Below, piece by piece: positions 35,778 through 43,103 of a DNA stretch of 64,000 bases. This DNA is from Glaciecola sp047250385 (lineage in GTDB: Bacteria; Pseudomonadota; Gammaproteobacteria; Enterobacterales; Alteromonadaceae): the NCBI RefSeq assembly GCF_047250385.1, contig NZ_JBLBVM010000053.1, forward strand, positions 166,350-230,349, written 5' to 3'. The notes under the pieces were generated by a model, which saw only the letters and a list, made by a program, of their open reading frames with translations, did no database searches and was not told the DNA's origin. Position numbers and translations under genes: made by a program. Within the stretch, counting starts at the first letter, position 1, and each line of letters opens with the position of its first letter.

Positions 35778-36524
35778 CTAAGCCACCTCAATATCAATGA
35801 TGAAGTTTATATTGTCCCGTACTTGCCACCTTACATCGCAGTTATAAATTAAAACTGAATATACTTTGTCATCTAGTTTGTCACTTTTGTAAGCGGGACG
35901 CGGGTCTTGTTCCAAAATGTTGATCAGTAGTGCTTCAAAATCTGAGTAGACTTGTGCCAATGAGTGAATCTTAGCTTTTGCTGCTGTTGAATACTCAAGT
36001 TCCATGCTTATTTCAGGCGCGCATTGCGCAAAGCCGGAGTGGGCATTTGGGATGCTATCTGCATATTCGATATAAGGTTTAATATCGATAATAGGGGTTT
36101 TGTCGAGCATATCGACACCTTCAACTACCAATTCATTATTTGCATTCAAGCCTAGATTTTTGACTACCGAAAGCCCTAGTGGATTAGGTCTGAAAGTACT
36201 TCTACTTGCAAAAACGCCTACCTTCTCATTGCCGCCCAACCTTGGCGGTCGGACCGTGTCTTTCCAAGCACCCGTTTTATTTTTATGGAATATAAAGCTA
36301 ATCCACAAGTGCGAAAAAGCATCCAAACCTCGACATGCGTTCTGTGGGTTTATATCAGCTGAAAACTTAATTAGACCCTTTGCTTTGCTTAACGACTGAG
36401 ACTGTCTTGGGATCCCAAACTTTTGGTTGAAGGGGGTTGAAATAAGACCTATAGAGCGAAATTCAAACACCTCAACTCGATCAAAGTCACTGGATTTCTG
36501 ACCTTCGTTACTTTGATTGGTCAT
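35778..36524 (-). CDS. trmO: tRNA (N6-threonylcarbamoyladenosine-37) methyltransferase TrmO
   Basis: TrmO (TsaA/YaeB) methylates t6A37 in tRNA-Thr to m6t6A. The 248-residue protein shows the family strand FRSIGLISTPFNQKFGIPRQ, FSHLWISFIFH, the S-adenosylmethionine-site motif RSTFRPNPLGLS, and GVDMLDKTPIIDIKPYIEYAD. The C-terminal domain has the conserved DPRPAY. Its start overlaps the end of the upstream DUF1415 gene by 17 bp. folD-DUF1415-trmO form a tight cluster and proS follows after 184 bp. Confidence 0.95.
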   Translation of the reverse strand: MTNQSNEGQKSSDFDRVEVFEFRSIGLISTPFNQKFGIPRQSQSLSKAKGLIKFSADINPQNACRGLDAFSHLWISFIFHKNKTGAWKDTVRPPRLGGNEKVGVFASRSTFRPNPLGLSVVKNLGLNANNELVVEGVDMLDKTPIIDIKPYIEYADSIPNAHSGFAQCAPEISMELEYSTAAKAKIHSLAQVYSDFEALLINILEQDPRPAYKSDKLDDKVYSVLIYNCDVRWQVRDNINFIIDIEVA

Positions 36525-37056
36525 TTGGACTAAGTAGCTTTTGAAAGAAGGCTTTTCCTAATTTTTCGGCGTGCTTTATGTTGCGGACGGGAATATTCTC
36601 AGGATTCGGAAAAGTCTCTAGCGCCTTCTCTAAACTTTCTTCTCGAATAATATGCAACATTGGAAATGGTGAACGATTGGTAAAATGACTTGTTGCATCT
36701 GCTGGCGCGTCTGCGAATAAATAATCAGGATGGAAGGTGGCTAACTGGAAAATACCTTCAAAATCCTCTTGTTTAATTAAGCGGTTGGCTAAATCAACAA
36801 GGTCCAAATAATCGAAGAAATCTTTTACACCCTTATTAATAATCAACAGCGTCGTTTCAATCTCACTTTTGTTTTCAAGCAATTCCATTTCGTCGAGTAA
36901 GGCTTGAAGAATCTGTGCGTTGTCAGTTTCTTCCGTGACAACAGTTCGGATGCGATCACTTTCCCTTTCTTTTCGCGCAAAGGGGCAAAAATTCTCACCA
37001 ATGATAACTTTATCAACCCAGTTTAATGTTTGCTCAATTGCACTTTGGCTGGTCAT
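36508..37056 (-). CDS. DUF1415 family protein
   Basis: A 182-residue cytosolic protein of the DUF1415 family, whose function is unknown. Family marks are the N-terminal WVDKVIIGENFCPFA, LLIINKGVKDFFDYLDLVDLAN, GIFQLATFHPDYLFAD and TNRSPFPMLHIIREESLEKAL, with conserved Cys, His and Asp that might bind a metal or ligand. It is packed between folD (1 bp apart) and trmO (17-bp overlap), so it is very likely cotranscribed with folate and tRNA-modification genes. Confidence 0.9.
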   Translation of the reverse strand: MTSQSAIEQTLNWVDKVIIGENFCPFARKERESDRIRTVVTEETDNAQILQALLDEMELLENKSEIETTLLIINKGVKDFFDYLDLVDLANRLIKQEDFEGIFQLATFHPDYLFADAPADATSHFTNRSPFPMLHIIREESLEKALETFPNPENIPVRNIKHAEKLGKAFFQKLLSPNDQSK

Positions 37057-37057
37057 C

Positions 37058-37945
37058 TTATTTCGCTTCTACATTTTTGATTTTTGAATTGTGGCTATGA
37101 AATTTAACGTAGGCTTCAAGTGTATTCTCGATCAAACTTGCTACAGTCATTGGGCCGACGCCACCGGGAACGGGTGTGATCCAATCAGCGCGTTCTTTTG
37201 CAACTTCAAAATCCACATCACCGGTAAGTTTTCCGTTGTCTAAGCGATTTATACCTACATCAATCACAATCGCGCCTTCCTTTACCCATTCACCTGGAAT
37301 GAAGTGTGGTTTGCCTACTGCAACAACAAGTAAGTCGGCGCGCATAACATGTTCTTTTAGTTGTTTGGTGAACTTGTGACACGTTGTGACAGTGCAACCT
37401 GCGAGTAATAGTTCCAAACCCATTGGTCTACCCACAATGTTCGATGCCCCAACGATAACCGCGTCTAATCCTTTTACCGGACGTTTGGTGGCTTCAATCA
37501 TGGTCATGATACCCTTCGGCGTGCAAGGGCGAAGTGCCGGCATTCTCTGAGCTAGTCGGCCTATATTGTATGGGTGAAAGCCATCGACATCCTTGTGCGG
37601 ATGAATTCGCTCTAATACTTTCTCTGCATTTAAACCGGCAGGTAAGGGCAGCTGCACCAAAATACCATCTATTGTGCCATCTGCATTTAACTCGTCGACT
37701 AAAGCGAGTAGCTGGTCTTCTGAGGTATCGTTAGACAGATTGAATGACTTAGAGACAAACCCAACCTCTTCACAGGCTTTCGTCTTATTGCTGACATAAA
37801 CTTTCGATGCTTCGTTACTTCCCACTAAAACCACGGCTAAACCTGGCATCCTGCGGTTAGCTTCTTTTAGTGTGTCAACGTAAGCATGAACGTTATCTCT
37901 TACATGTTTGGCAATTTTTTTACCGTCTATTAAATGGGCAGTCAT
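37058..37945 (-). CDS. folD: bifunctional methylenetetrahydrofolate dehydrogenase/cyclohydrolase
   Basis: FolD interconverts 5,10-methylene-, 5,10-methenyl- and 10-formyl-tetrahydrofolate, feeding purine and formyl-Met synthesis. The 295-residue enzyme has the catalytic YVSNKTKAC (Tyr and Lys), QLPLPAGLN, DVDGFHPYNIGRL, the NADP-binding IVGASNIVGRPMG and the closing TPVPGGVGPMTVASLIENT. It heads the minus-strand cluster with DUF1415 and trmO. Its start faces the tRNA operon across a gap of about 130 bp to the tRNA promoter. Confidence 0.98.
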   Translation of the reverse strand: MTAHLIDGKKIAKHVRDNVHAYVDTLKEANRRMPGLAVVLVGSNEASKVYVSNKTKACEEVGFVSKSFNLSNDTSEDQLLALVDELNADGTIDGILVQLPLPAGLNAEKVLERIHPHKDVDGFHPYNIGRLAQRMPALRPCTPKGIMTMIEATKRPVKGLDAVIVGASNIVGRPMGLELLLAGCTVTTCHKFTKQLKEHVMRADLLVVAVGKPHFIPGEWVKEGAIVIDVGINRLDNGKLTGDVDFEVAKERADWITPVPGGVGPMTVASLIENTLEAYVKFHSHNSKIKNVEAK

Positions 37946-38078
37946 TGATTATTCTTTTGTAGCAATATTGCGATGTGTGTAGTGTAATAAAATAGAACAT
38001 TAAAAGACACTCTTAAAGATTCAAGTTGTCTGCTTTTTAAGCAACTAAAAAAAAACTCGAAATCATTGTAAAAAGTGT

Positions 38079-38107
38079 TTGACGATACAGGGGCAAGTCG
38101 GTAATAT
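38079..38107 (+). promoter_or_regulatory. promoter of the tRNA operon
   Basis: TTGACG (38079-38084), 17-bp spacer and TAATAT (38102-38107), followed at once by the G+C-rich run GCGCCCCCCG. Such a discriminator is the mark of stable-RNA promoters under stringent (ppGpp/DksA) control. Confidence 0.85.
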
Positions 38108-38144
38108 GCGCCCCCCGTAGCGGTAGGAACTACTACTACGATTT

Positions 38145-38221
38145 CGGTGAGTGGCGCAGCTTGGTAGCGCACCTGGTTTGGGTCCAGGGGGTCGTAGGTT
38201 CGAATCCTATCTCACCGACCA
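38145..38221 (+). tRNA. tRNA-Pro (anticodon TGG), first copy
   Basis: A 77-nt cloverleaf with acceptor stem CGGTGAG/CTCACCG, discriminator A, anticodon loop TTTGGGT (anticodon TGG), T loop GGTTCGAATCC and encoded CCA. First gene of a five-tRNA operon; identical to the last one at 38631. Confidence 0.97.
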
Positions 38222-38241
38222 TTTGCTTCATGATTCGAAGA

Positions 38242-38318
38242 GCGTCCGTAGCTCAGTTGGATAGAGCACCCGCCTTCTAAGCGGGTGGTCGCAGGTTCGA
38301 ATCCTGCCGGACGCGCCA
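38242..38318 (+). tRNA. tRNA-Arg (anticodon TCT)
   Basis: A 77-nt cloverleaf with acceptor stem GCGTCCG/CGGACGC, anticodon stem CCGCC/GGCGG-type with loop CTTCTAA (anticodon TCT), T loop GGTTCGAATCC and encoded CCA. Reads AGA/AGG codons. Confidence 0.96.
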
Positions 38319-38358
38319 TGCGAGTCAAGCAGATGATGCAAGTTTTAAGTGAAACAGT

Positions 38359-38435
38359 GGTGGGCGTAGCTCAGTTGGTAGAGCTCTGGATTGTGATTCC
38401 AGCGGTCGTGGGTTCAAACCCCATCGTCCACCCCA
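38359..38435 (+). tRNA. tRNA-His (anticodon GTG)
   Basis: A 77-nt gene counting the extra 5' G(-1) opposite C73 that marks tRNA-His; acceptor stem GTGGGCG/CGTCCAC with one G-T pair. The anticodon loop TTGTGAT gives anticodon GTG. CCA is encoded. Confidence 0.96.
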
Positions 38436-38510
38436 CTTTTTCGCCAAGTTTGATGTTGACTGGTCAACGCGCAACATCGAGCTCATGGCACCTTTAGCAA
38501 GGAATAGTTC

Positions 38511-38595
38511 GCGGGAGTGGTGGAATTGGTAGACACGCTGGATTTAGGTTCCAGTGCTTCACGGCGTGAGAGTTCAAGTCTCTCCTTCCGCACCA
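38511..38595 (+). tRNA. tRNA-Leu (anticodon TAG)
   Basis: An 85-nt class II tRNA with a long variable arm (TGCTTCACGGCGT region), acceptor stem GCGGGAG/CTTCCGC, anticodon loop TTTAGGT (anticodon TAG) and encoded CCA. Confidence 0.95.
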
Positions 38596-38630
38596 TCTAA
38601 TGTGTATCCACACATAAAAAAGTAAAATGT

Positions 38631-38707
38631 CGGTGAGTGGCGCAGCTTGGTAGCGCACCTGGTTTGGGTCCAGGGGGTCGTAGGTTCGAATCCTATCTCA
38701 CCGACCA
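38631..38707 (+). tRNA. tRNA-Pro (anticodon TGG), second copy
   Basis: Base-for-base identical over 77 nt with the tRNA-Pro at 38145, CCA included. Last tRNA of the operon; the sequence after it starts the repeat-filled gap before tig. Confidence 0.97.
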
Positions 38708-38756
38708 TCTTTTGAATCAATCGTTTCATCATTGCGCTTCAATCAGATCATACTGC

Positions 38757-38786
38757 TCAAAATTCAAAATTCAAAATTCAAAATTT
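38757..38786. repeat. 7-bp tandem repeat, four copies
   Basis: TCAAAAT repeated four times without error (38757-38784) plus two more T. It lies 50 bp after the second tRNA-Pro and 36 bp before the palindromic region. Confidence 0.9.
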
Positions 38787-38879
38787 GTTGTTAGGTAAAC
38801 TATTTGTCTTCGAACAGGCATGGTTGTTTGGGGCCGAAGCAGTGAGGCGAGCTGCCCACGTAAAATGTTTAACGGCAAC

Positions 38880-38986
38880 ATTCATAAAGAACCCCCATTA
38901 AAAAGTCGCTGTGAGCCCATCCCTGGGACGCTTGGCAATCGGCGTCCCTGCCGATTGACACTTTTTAATGGGGGTTCTTTATGAAT
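38880..38986 (+). repeat. palindromic element A
   Basis: Perfect 27-bp inverted arms at 38880-38906 and 38960-38986 around a 53-nt core (38907-38959). The core contains its own hairpin, CAATCGGC (38936-38943) with GCCGATTG (38950-38957), and the smaller CCCA-TCCC-TGGG. The core matches the reverse complement of element B's core with about five differences. Confidence 0.9.
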
Positions 38987-39081
38987 ATTACCTACATTTT
39001 TCTGTGGACAGCTCGCCTCACTGCTTCTCGATTTGTTGTGTATCAATTAGCCCCACTCAAAAAGCCCACAAAAGTAGACAG

Positions 39082-39191
39082 CATCCAGACAAGCCCCTGT
39101 GATAAAAAGCGTCAATCGGCAGGACGCCGATTGCCGAGCGACCCAGGGATGGGCTCGAAGCGACTTTTTATCACAGGGGCTTGTCTGGATG
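39082..39191 (-). repeat. palindromic element B, inverted relative to A
   Basis: Perfect 28-bp arms at 39082-39109 and 39164-39191, extendable by four more pairs after one mismatch, around a 54-nt core (39110-39163). The core is the reverse complement of the core of element A, while the arms have a clearly different sequence. Confidence 0.9.
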
Positions 39192-39210
39192 ATGTCGGCC
39201 CCCAACAACC

Positions 39211-39381
39211 GGCTTTGGAGAAGCCTACTATAGGAACGTTAGAAGCTAGCTTCTGATATGTGAGAAGTTACTATTGGATTGTGAAAAACGAACAAAGGGA
39301 TAATTTCAACACTCAAGGAGCTGATTTTTGTACATATGTTGCAAATACAGCAATTAATTTACATTTATTGCCCGTAATGAC
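39211..39381. other. non-coding spacer before the tig promoter
   Basis: Contains a perfect 14-bp palindrome, AGAAGCTAGCTTCT (39241-39254), and otherwise A+T-rich sequence with no gene that I can support. Together with the repeats it makes the whole 38708-39533 interval free of coding genes. Confidence 0.5.
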
Positions 39382-39410
39382 TCGACTCTGCCTGTTCCTC
39401 TCTGTATAAT
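39382..39410 (+). promoter_or_regulatory. sigma-70 promoter of tig
   Basis: TCGACT (39382-39387), 17-bp spacer and a perfect TATAAT (39405-39410). This leaves a leader of about 115 nt before the tig ATG. Confidence 0.65.
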
Positions 39411-39533
39411 TCCGCGTCCTTTTTTAAACTCATGTGGTCTGTTATGCAGTCCATATTCGGCAACACGATGGCGTCAGCCTTATAGAGTGTTGAATCATGT
39501 AAAGCGCAATGAAGCGCAAGTTGAGGTAGAACA

Positions 39534-40838
39534 ATGCAAGTGTCAGTCGAGACGACTCAAGGTTTAGAACGCCGTCTTACTATTACCGTTTCTGCAGATT
39601 CTGTAGATACCGCTGTTAAAGCACGTTTACAACAATTAGCAAAAACACAACGTATTAACGGTTTTCGCCCAGGTAAAGTTCCAGTAAGCGTTATCAAGAA
39701 GCGTTTCGGTCAGGCAGTTCGTCAAGAAGTGGCTGGCGATGTTATGCAGCGCCATTTCTACGAAGCGATAATGAAAGAGCAAATCACGCCAGCGGGCATG
39801 CCTACTTTCGATTTAACTAAAGATGTTGATGGTGAAGATCTTGAGTTTGTTGCTACTTTCGAAGTTTACCCGGAAGTTAAAGTTGCTGGTCTTGATAAAA
39901 TTAAAGTCGAGAAGCCGGTAGTAGAAATTACTGATAAAGACTTAGACACTATGATGACAACGTTGCAAACACAGCACGCATCATGGAAAGAAGTTAAGCG
40001 TAAAGCGAAGAAAGACGACAAAGTAACAATTAACTTTGTTGGTACTATTGATGGTGAAGAGTTCGACGGCGGAAAAGCTGAAGATTTCCCATTAGAACTT
40101 GGTAAAGGTCGTATGATCCCAGGTTTCGAAAAGCCATTAGTTGGCGCTAAAAAAGGTGATGAAGTTGTTTCTGAAGTAACATTCCCAGAAGACTATCATG
40201 CTGAAGCGTTGAAAGGTAAAGCGGCATCTTTCGCAATTACTGTGACTAAAGTTGAAGGCTTAGACTTACCAAAAGTTGACGATGAGTTCTCTAAACTGTT
40301 CGGTGTGGAAGAGGGCGGTGTTGAAGCGCTTAAAGCTGAAGTTAAGAAAAACATGCAGCGTGAACTAGACCAAACTTTGAAAGCGACAGTAAAAGAAAAC
40401 GTGATTGCTGGTTTGTTAGAGAATAACGAACTAGATTTACCACAATCACTAGTTGACCAAGAGATTGATGCATTGCGTCAACAAGCAAAACAACGTTTTG
40501 AACAACAAGGCCAAGGCGGTGAAGTTCCTGAATTGCCTGCCGATTTGTTCACAGACAATGCTAAGCGTCGTGTAAGCATTGGTTTGTTGCTTGGTGAAGT
40601 GATCAAAGAAAACAAATTAGAGGCAGACGAAGCTAAGGTATCTCAGTTAATTGAAACTGCAGCATCTGCTTACGAAGATCCTCAAGAAGTGATTGAGTAT
40701 TACCAGTCAAATGCCGAGTTGAAGCAACAAATGCAAAACTTAGCACTAGAAGAGCAAGCTATTGAAGTGATTCTTGAAAAAGCAAAAGTGAAAGAAGTTA
40801 AAAAAGCTTTTGACGAAATCATGAACAAAAAAGCGTAA
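39534..40838 (+). CDS. tig: trigger factor
   Basis: Trigger factor is the ribosome-bound chaperone and peptidyl-prolyl isomerase that meets nascent chains. The 434-residue protein has the N-terminal ribosome-binding domain with the docking signature GFRPGKVP, the FKBP-type isomerase domain at about 150-245 (DKVTINFVGTIDGEEFDGG, GFEKPLVGAKKGDE) and the helical C-terminal chaperone domain. GAGGT lies 6 bases before the ATG. It opens the conserved tig-clpP-clpX-lon-hupB-ppiD order. Confidence 0.98.
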   Translation: MQVSVETTQGLERRLTITVSADSVDTAVKARLQQLAKTQRINGFRPGKVPVSVIKKRFGQAVRQEVAGDVMQRHFYEAIMKEQITPAGMPTFDLTKDVDGEDLEFVATFEVYPEVKVAGLDKIKVEKPVVEITDKDLDTMMTTLQTQHASWKEVKRKAKKDDKVTINFVGTIDGEEFDGGKAEDFPLELGKGRMIPGFEKPLVGAKKGDEVVSEVTFPEDYHAEALKGKAASFAITVTKVEGLDLPKVDDEFSKLFGVEEGGVEALKAEVKKNMQRELDQTLKATVKENVIAGLLENNELDLPQSLVDQEIDALRQQAKQRFEQQGQGGEVPELPADLFTDNAKRRVSIGLLLGEVIKENKLEADEAKVSQLIETAASAYEDPQEVIEYYQSNAELKQQMQNLALEEQAIEVILEKAKVKEVKKAFDEIMNKKA

Positions 40839-40881
40839 ATTGTTCTTCAACAATTGACTTAACAGGTCATCAACTGATTAA

Positions 40882-40909
40882 ATGCTCGGACTAACCGGGC
40901 ATTTTTTTT
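40882..40909 (+). terminator. terminator after tig
   Basis: An 8-bp stem (ATGCTCGG/CCGGGCAT with one T-G pair), a 5-nt loop and nine T residues, 25 bp before the clpP start. clpP may therefore need readthrough or its own promoter. Confidence 0.85.
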
Positions 40910-40934
40910 ATGAAGACTTTCTATTAAGAGAATT

Positions 40935-41567
40935 ATGACAAATATAATAACAGAACCACAAAGCGCATTAGTTCCTATGGTTATCGAGCAAACAGCTCGT
41001 GGTGAGCGCTCTTATGATATCTACTCGCGCCTATTAAAAGAGAATGTCATTTTTATGGTGGGTCAAGTTGAAGACCACATGGCAAACTTAATTGTTGCTC
41101 AAATGCTATTCTTGGAAGCCGAAAACCCAGATAAAGATATTTTCTTATATATCAACTCTCCAGGTGGCTCAGTCACTGCGGGAATGGCAATATATGATAC
41201 TATGAACTTTATCAAACCTGATGTAAGCACAGTCTGTATTGGACAAGCGGCAAGTATGGGAGCATTCTTGCTTTCAGCCGGCGCAAAAGGAAAGCGTTAT
41301 TGTTTGCCTAATGCACGTGTTATGATTCATCAACCATTAGGCGGTTTTCAAGGTCAGGCATCTGATTTTGAAATTCATGCTAAAGAAATCCTGTCTATTA
41401 AAGAGAAAATGAATAGGCTAATGGCTGAGCACACTGGGCAAGATTACGAAAAAGTGGCAAAAGACACTGATCGTGATAATTTCCTAAGCGCACAAGAATC
41501 AGTCGATTATGGATTGGTTGATGCAGTAATGGCTAATCGTGCAGAAGTATTGAAAAACGCAGATTAA
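40935..41567 (+). CDS. clpP: ATP-dependent Clp protease proteolytic subunit
   Basis: ClpP forms the 14-subunit peptidase barrel that works with ClpX. The 210-residue protein has the serine protease residues S107 (GQAASMGAFLLS) and H132 (RVMIHQPLGG), and a late aspartate in KDTDRDNFLS. The N-terminus (LVPMVIEQTARGERSYDIYSRLL) includes the short propeptide that is usually removed. clpX follows 100 bp downstream on the same strand. Confidence 0.98.
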   Translation: MTNIITEPQSALVPMVIEQTARGERSYDIYSRLLKENVIFMVGQVEDHMANLIVAQMLFLEAENPDKDIFLYINSPGGSVTAGMAIYDTMNFIKPDVSTVCIGQAASMGAFLLSAGAKGKRYCLPNARVMIHQPLGGFQGQASDFEIHAKEILSIKEKMNRLMAEHTGQDYEKVAKDTDRDNFLSAQESVDYGLVDAVMANRAEVLKNAD

Positions 41568-41667
41568 TCGCCATAGTAAGTATTAAGAAGTTAATGACTC
41601 GCACTCTCCTTCATTTTGCGAGTCATATTAAAACCCAAGCACGGGTAAGAACGAAAAGGCATAGTTT

Positions 41668-42945
41668 ATGAGTGATGACCATGATAAAGACGGCGACAGC
41701 AAATTACTGTATTGCTCGTTTTGTGGTAAAAGCCAACATGAAGTTCGAAAATTAATTGCGGGCCCAAGCGTATTCATTTGTGATGAATGCGTTGAGCTGT
41801 GTAACGATATCATCCGCGAAGAAATCAAAGAGATTTCACCCAAGCAGAAGACTGATGCGTTACCTACACCAAGCGAAATTCACACACACCTCGATGATTA
41901 CGTTATCGGTCAAGAGCATGCTAAAAAAGTATTAGCAGTCGCGGTATACAACCATTACAAACGTTTACGTAATAATGATGTTCATGATGGTGTTGAATTA
42001 GGTAAAAGTAATATTCTGTTAATCGGTCCAACAGGTAGTGGTAAAACATTACTAGCCGAGACCTTAGCACGCTTGCTCGACGTGCCTTTCACTATGGCTG
42101 ATGCAACAACCTTAACCGAAGCTGGTTATGTTGGTGAAGATGTTGAAAACATCATTCAGAAGCTATTACAGAAATGTGATTATGATCCAGAAAAGGCGCA
42201 GCGCGGCATAGTCTATATCGATGAAATTGATAAAATTTCACGTAAATCAGACAACCCTTCGATTACCAGAGATGTTTCGGGTGAAGGTGTTCAGCAAGCT
42301 TTGTTGAAGTTAATTGAAGGTACAATTGCTTCTGTTCCACCGCAGGGCGGAAGAAAACACCCTCAACAAGAGTTTTTGCAAGTCGATACGTCTAAAATCT
42401 TGTTTATATGTGGTGGTGCGTTTGCTGGCTTGGATAAAGTCATTGAACAAAGAATTGCAAAAGGTGCTGGTATTGGTTTTGGCGCAGAAGTTAAGTCATC
42501 TGCAGACAAAAAGGCAATCAGCCAATTATTCAAAGAAGTAGAGCCTGAAGATCTTGTTAAGTACGGCCTCATTCCTGAGTTCATCGGTCGACTGCCTGTT
42601 GTTACGAGTCTTGAAGAGCTTAACGAAGATGCACTTATTCAAATTTTGAAAGAGCCAAAGAATGCCATTACGAAACAGTATGGTGCGCTATTTGCTCTTG
42701 AGGAAACTGAGTTGGAATTCCGTGACGATGCTTTGCATGCTATCGCAACCAAAGCTATGAATCGGAAGACCGGCGCACGTGGATTGCGTTCAATCGTTGA
42801 AGCAGTATTGCTAGACACGATGTACGATTTGCCCTCTATGCCAAACGTGAGTAAAGTTGTGATTGATGAAGCCGTTATCAAAGGTGAGTCTAAGCCATTA
42901 CTAATATACGATAATGCACAAGACAAAAAAGCAGCATCAGAATAA
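41668..42945 (+). CDS. clpX: ClpX, ATP-binding subunit of the Clp protease
   Basis: ClpX is the AAA+ unfoldase that recognises substrates and feeds them to ClpP. The 425-residue protein has the N-terminal zinc-binding domain with four cysteines (LLYCSFCGKSQ, FICDECVELC), Walker A GPTGSGKT, Walker B IVYIDEIDKI, the ClpP-binding IGF loop (GAGIGFGAE) and sensor 2 in MNRKTGARGLRSI. A terminator after the stop separates it from lon. Confidence 0.98.
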   Translation: MSDDHDKDGDSKLLYCSFCGKSQHEVRKLIAGPSVFICDECVELCNDIIREEIKEISPKQKTDALPTPSEIHTHLDDYVIGQEHAKKVLAVAVYNHYKRLRNNDVHDGVELGKSNILLIGPTGSGKTLLAETLARLLDVPFTMADATTLTEAGYVGEDVENIIQKLLQKCDYDPEKAQRGIVYIDEIDKISRKSDNPSITRDVSGEGVQQALLKLIEGTIASVPPQGGRKHPQQEFLQVDTSKILFICGGAFAGLDKVIEQRIAKGAGIGFGAEVKSSADKKAISQLFKEVEPEDLVKYGLIPEFIGRLPVVTSLEELNEDALIQILKEPKNAITKQYGALFALEETELEFRDDALHAIATKAMNRKTGARGLRSIVEAVLLDTMYDLPSMPNVSKVVIDEAVIKGESKPLLIYDNAQDKKAASE

Positions 42946-42965
42946 AACGCTGCGTTTAAGATAGT

Positions 42966-43014
42966 AAAAGCTGAGAAGACAGAACCATCGGAACTGACTC
43001 TCAGCTTTTTTTTT
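42966..43014 (+). terminator. terminator after clpX
   Basis: An 11-bp stem (AAAAGCTGAGA/TCTCAGCTTTT) with a long loop, running into nine T residues. Confidence 0.85.
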
Positions 43015-43103
43015 CATTAAATATCGTTTTTTTTCGAATAATGATTTGAACTTTGCTGGCAAAGCCCCATATAAACAAGCAAGAGTAAAAACAAGAGAGA
43101 AAT

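Larger units (their letters stand above)
38822..39210. repeat. nested palindrome region between the tRNA operon and tig
   Basis: The outermost arms are 38822-38837 and 39195-39210 (15 of 16 positions complementary). Inside them lie two large hairpins. The left one has outer arms at 38836-38854 and 39009-39027 (perfect 19 bp) and encloses palindromic element A. The right one is element B. The 50-odd bases between them (39028-39081) are unpaired. The tract would extrude as a branched structure. An ORF across it (38981-39256) is a by-product of the repeats. Confidence 0.85.

Noticed and set aside
38145..39254. Whether the tRNA operon is the attachment site of an integrated element
   Set aside because: No integrase, phage gene or duplicated tRNA 3' end with foreign genes in between was found; the second tRNA-Pro is a full functional copy and tig follows in its normal place.
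38981..39256. A 91-residue plus-strand ORF with ATG start after the tRNA operon
   Set aside because: It runs through the arms and core of the two palindromic elements and has no ribosome binding site or recognisable protein feature; it is a by-product of the repeats.
38719..39533. Whether the repeat region could be a CRISPR array
   Set aside because: The repeats are inverted rather than direct, there are only two, spacers are absent and no cas genes are in the window.
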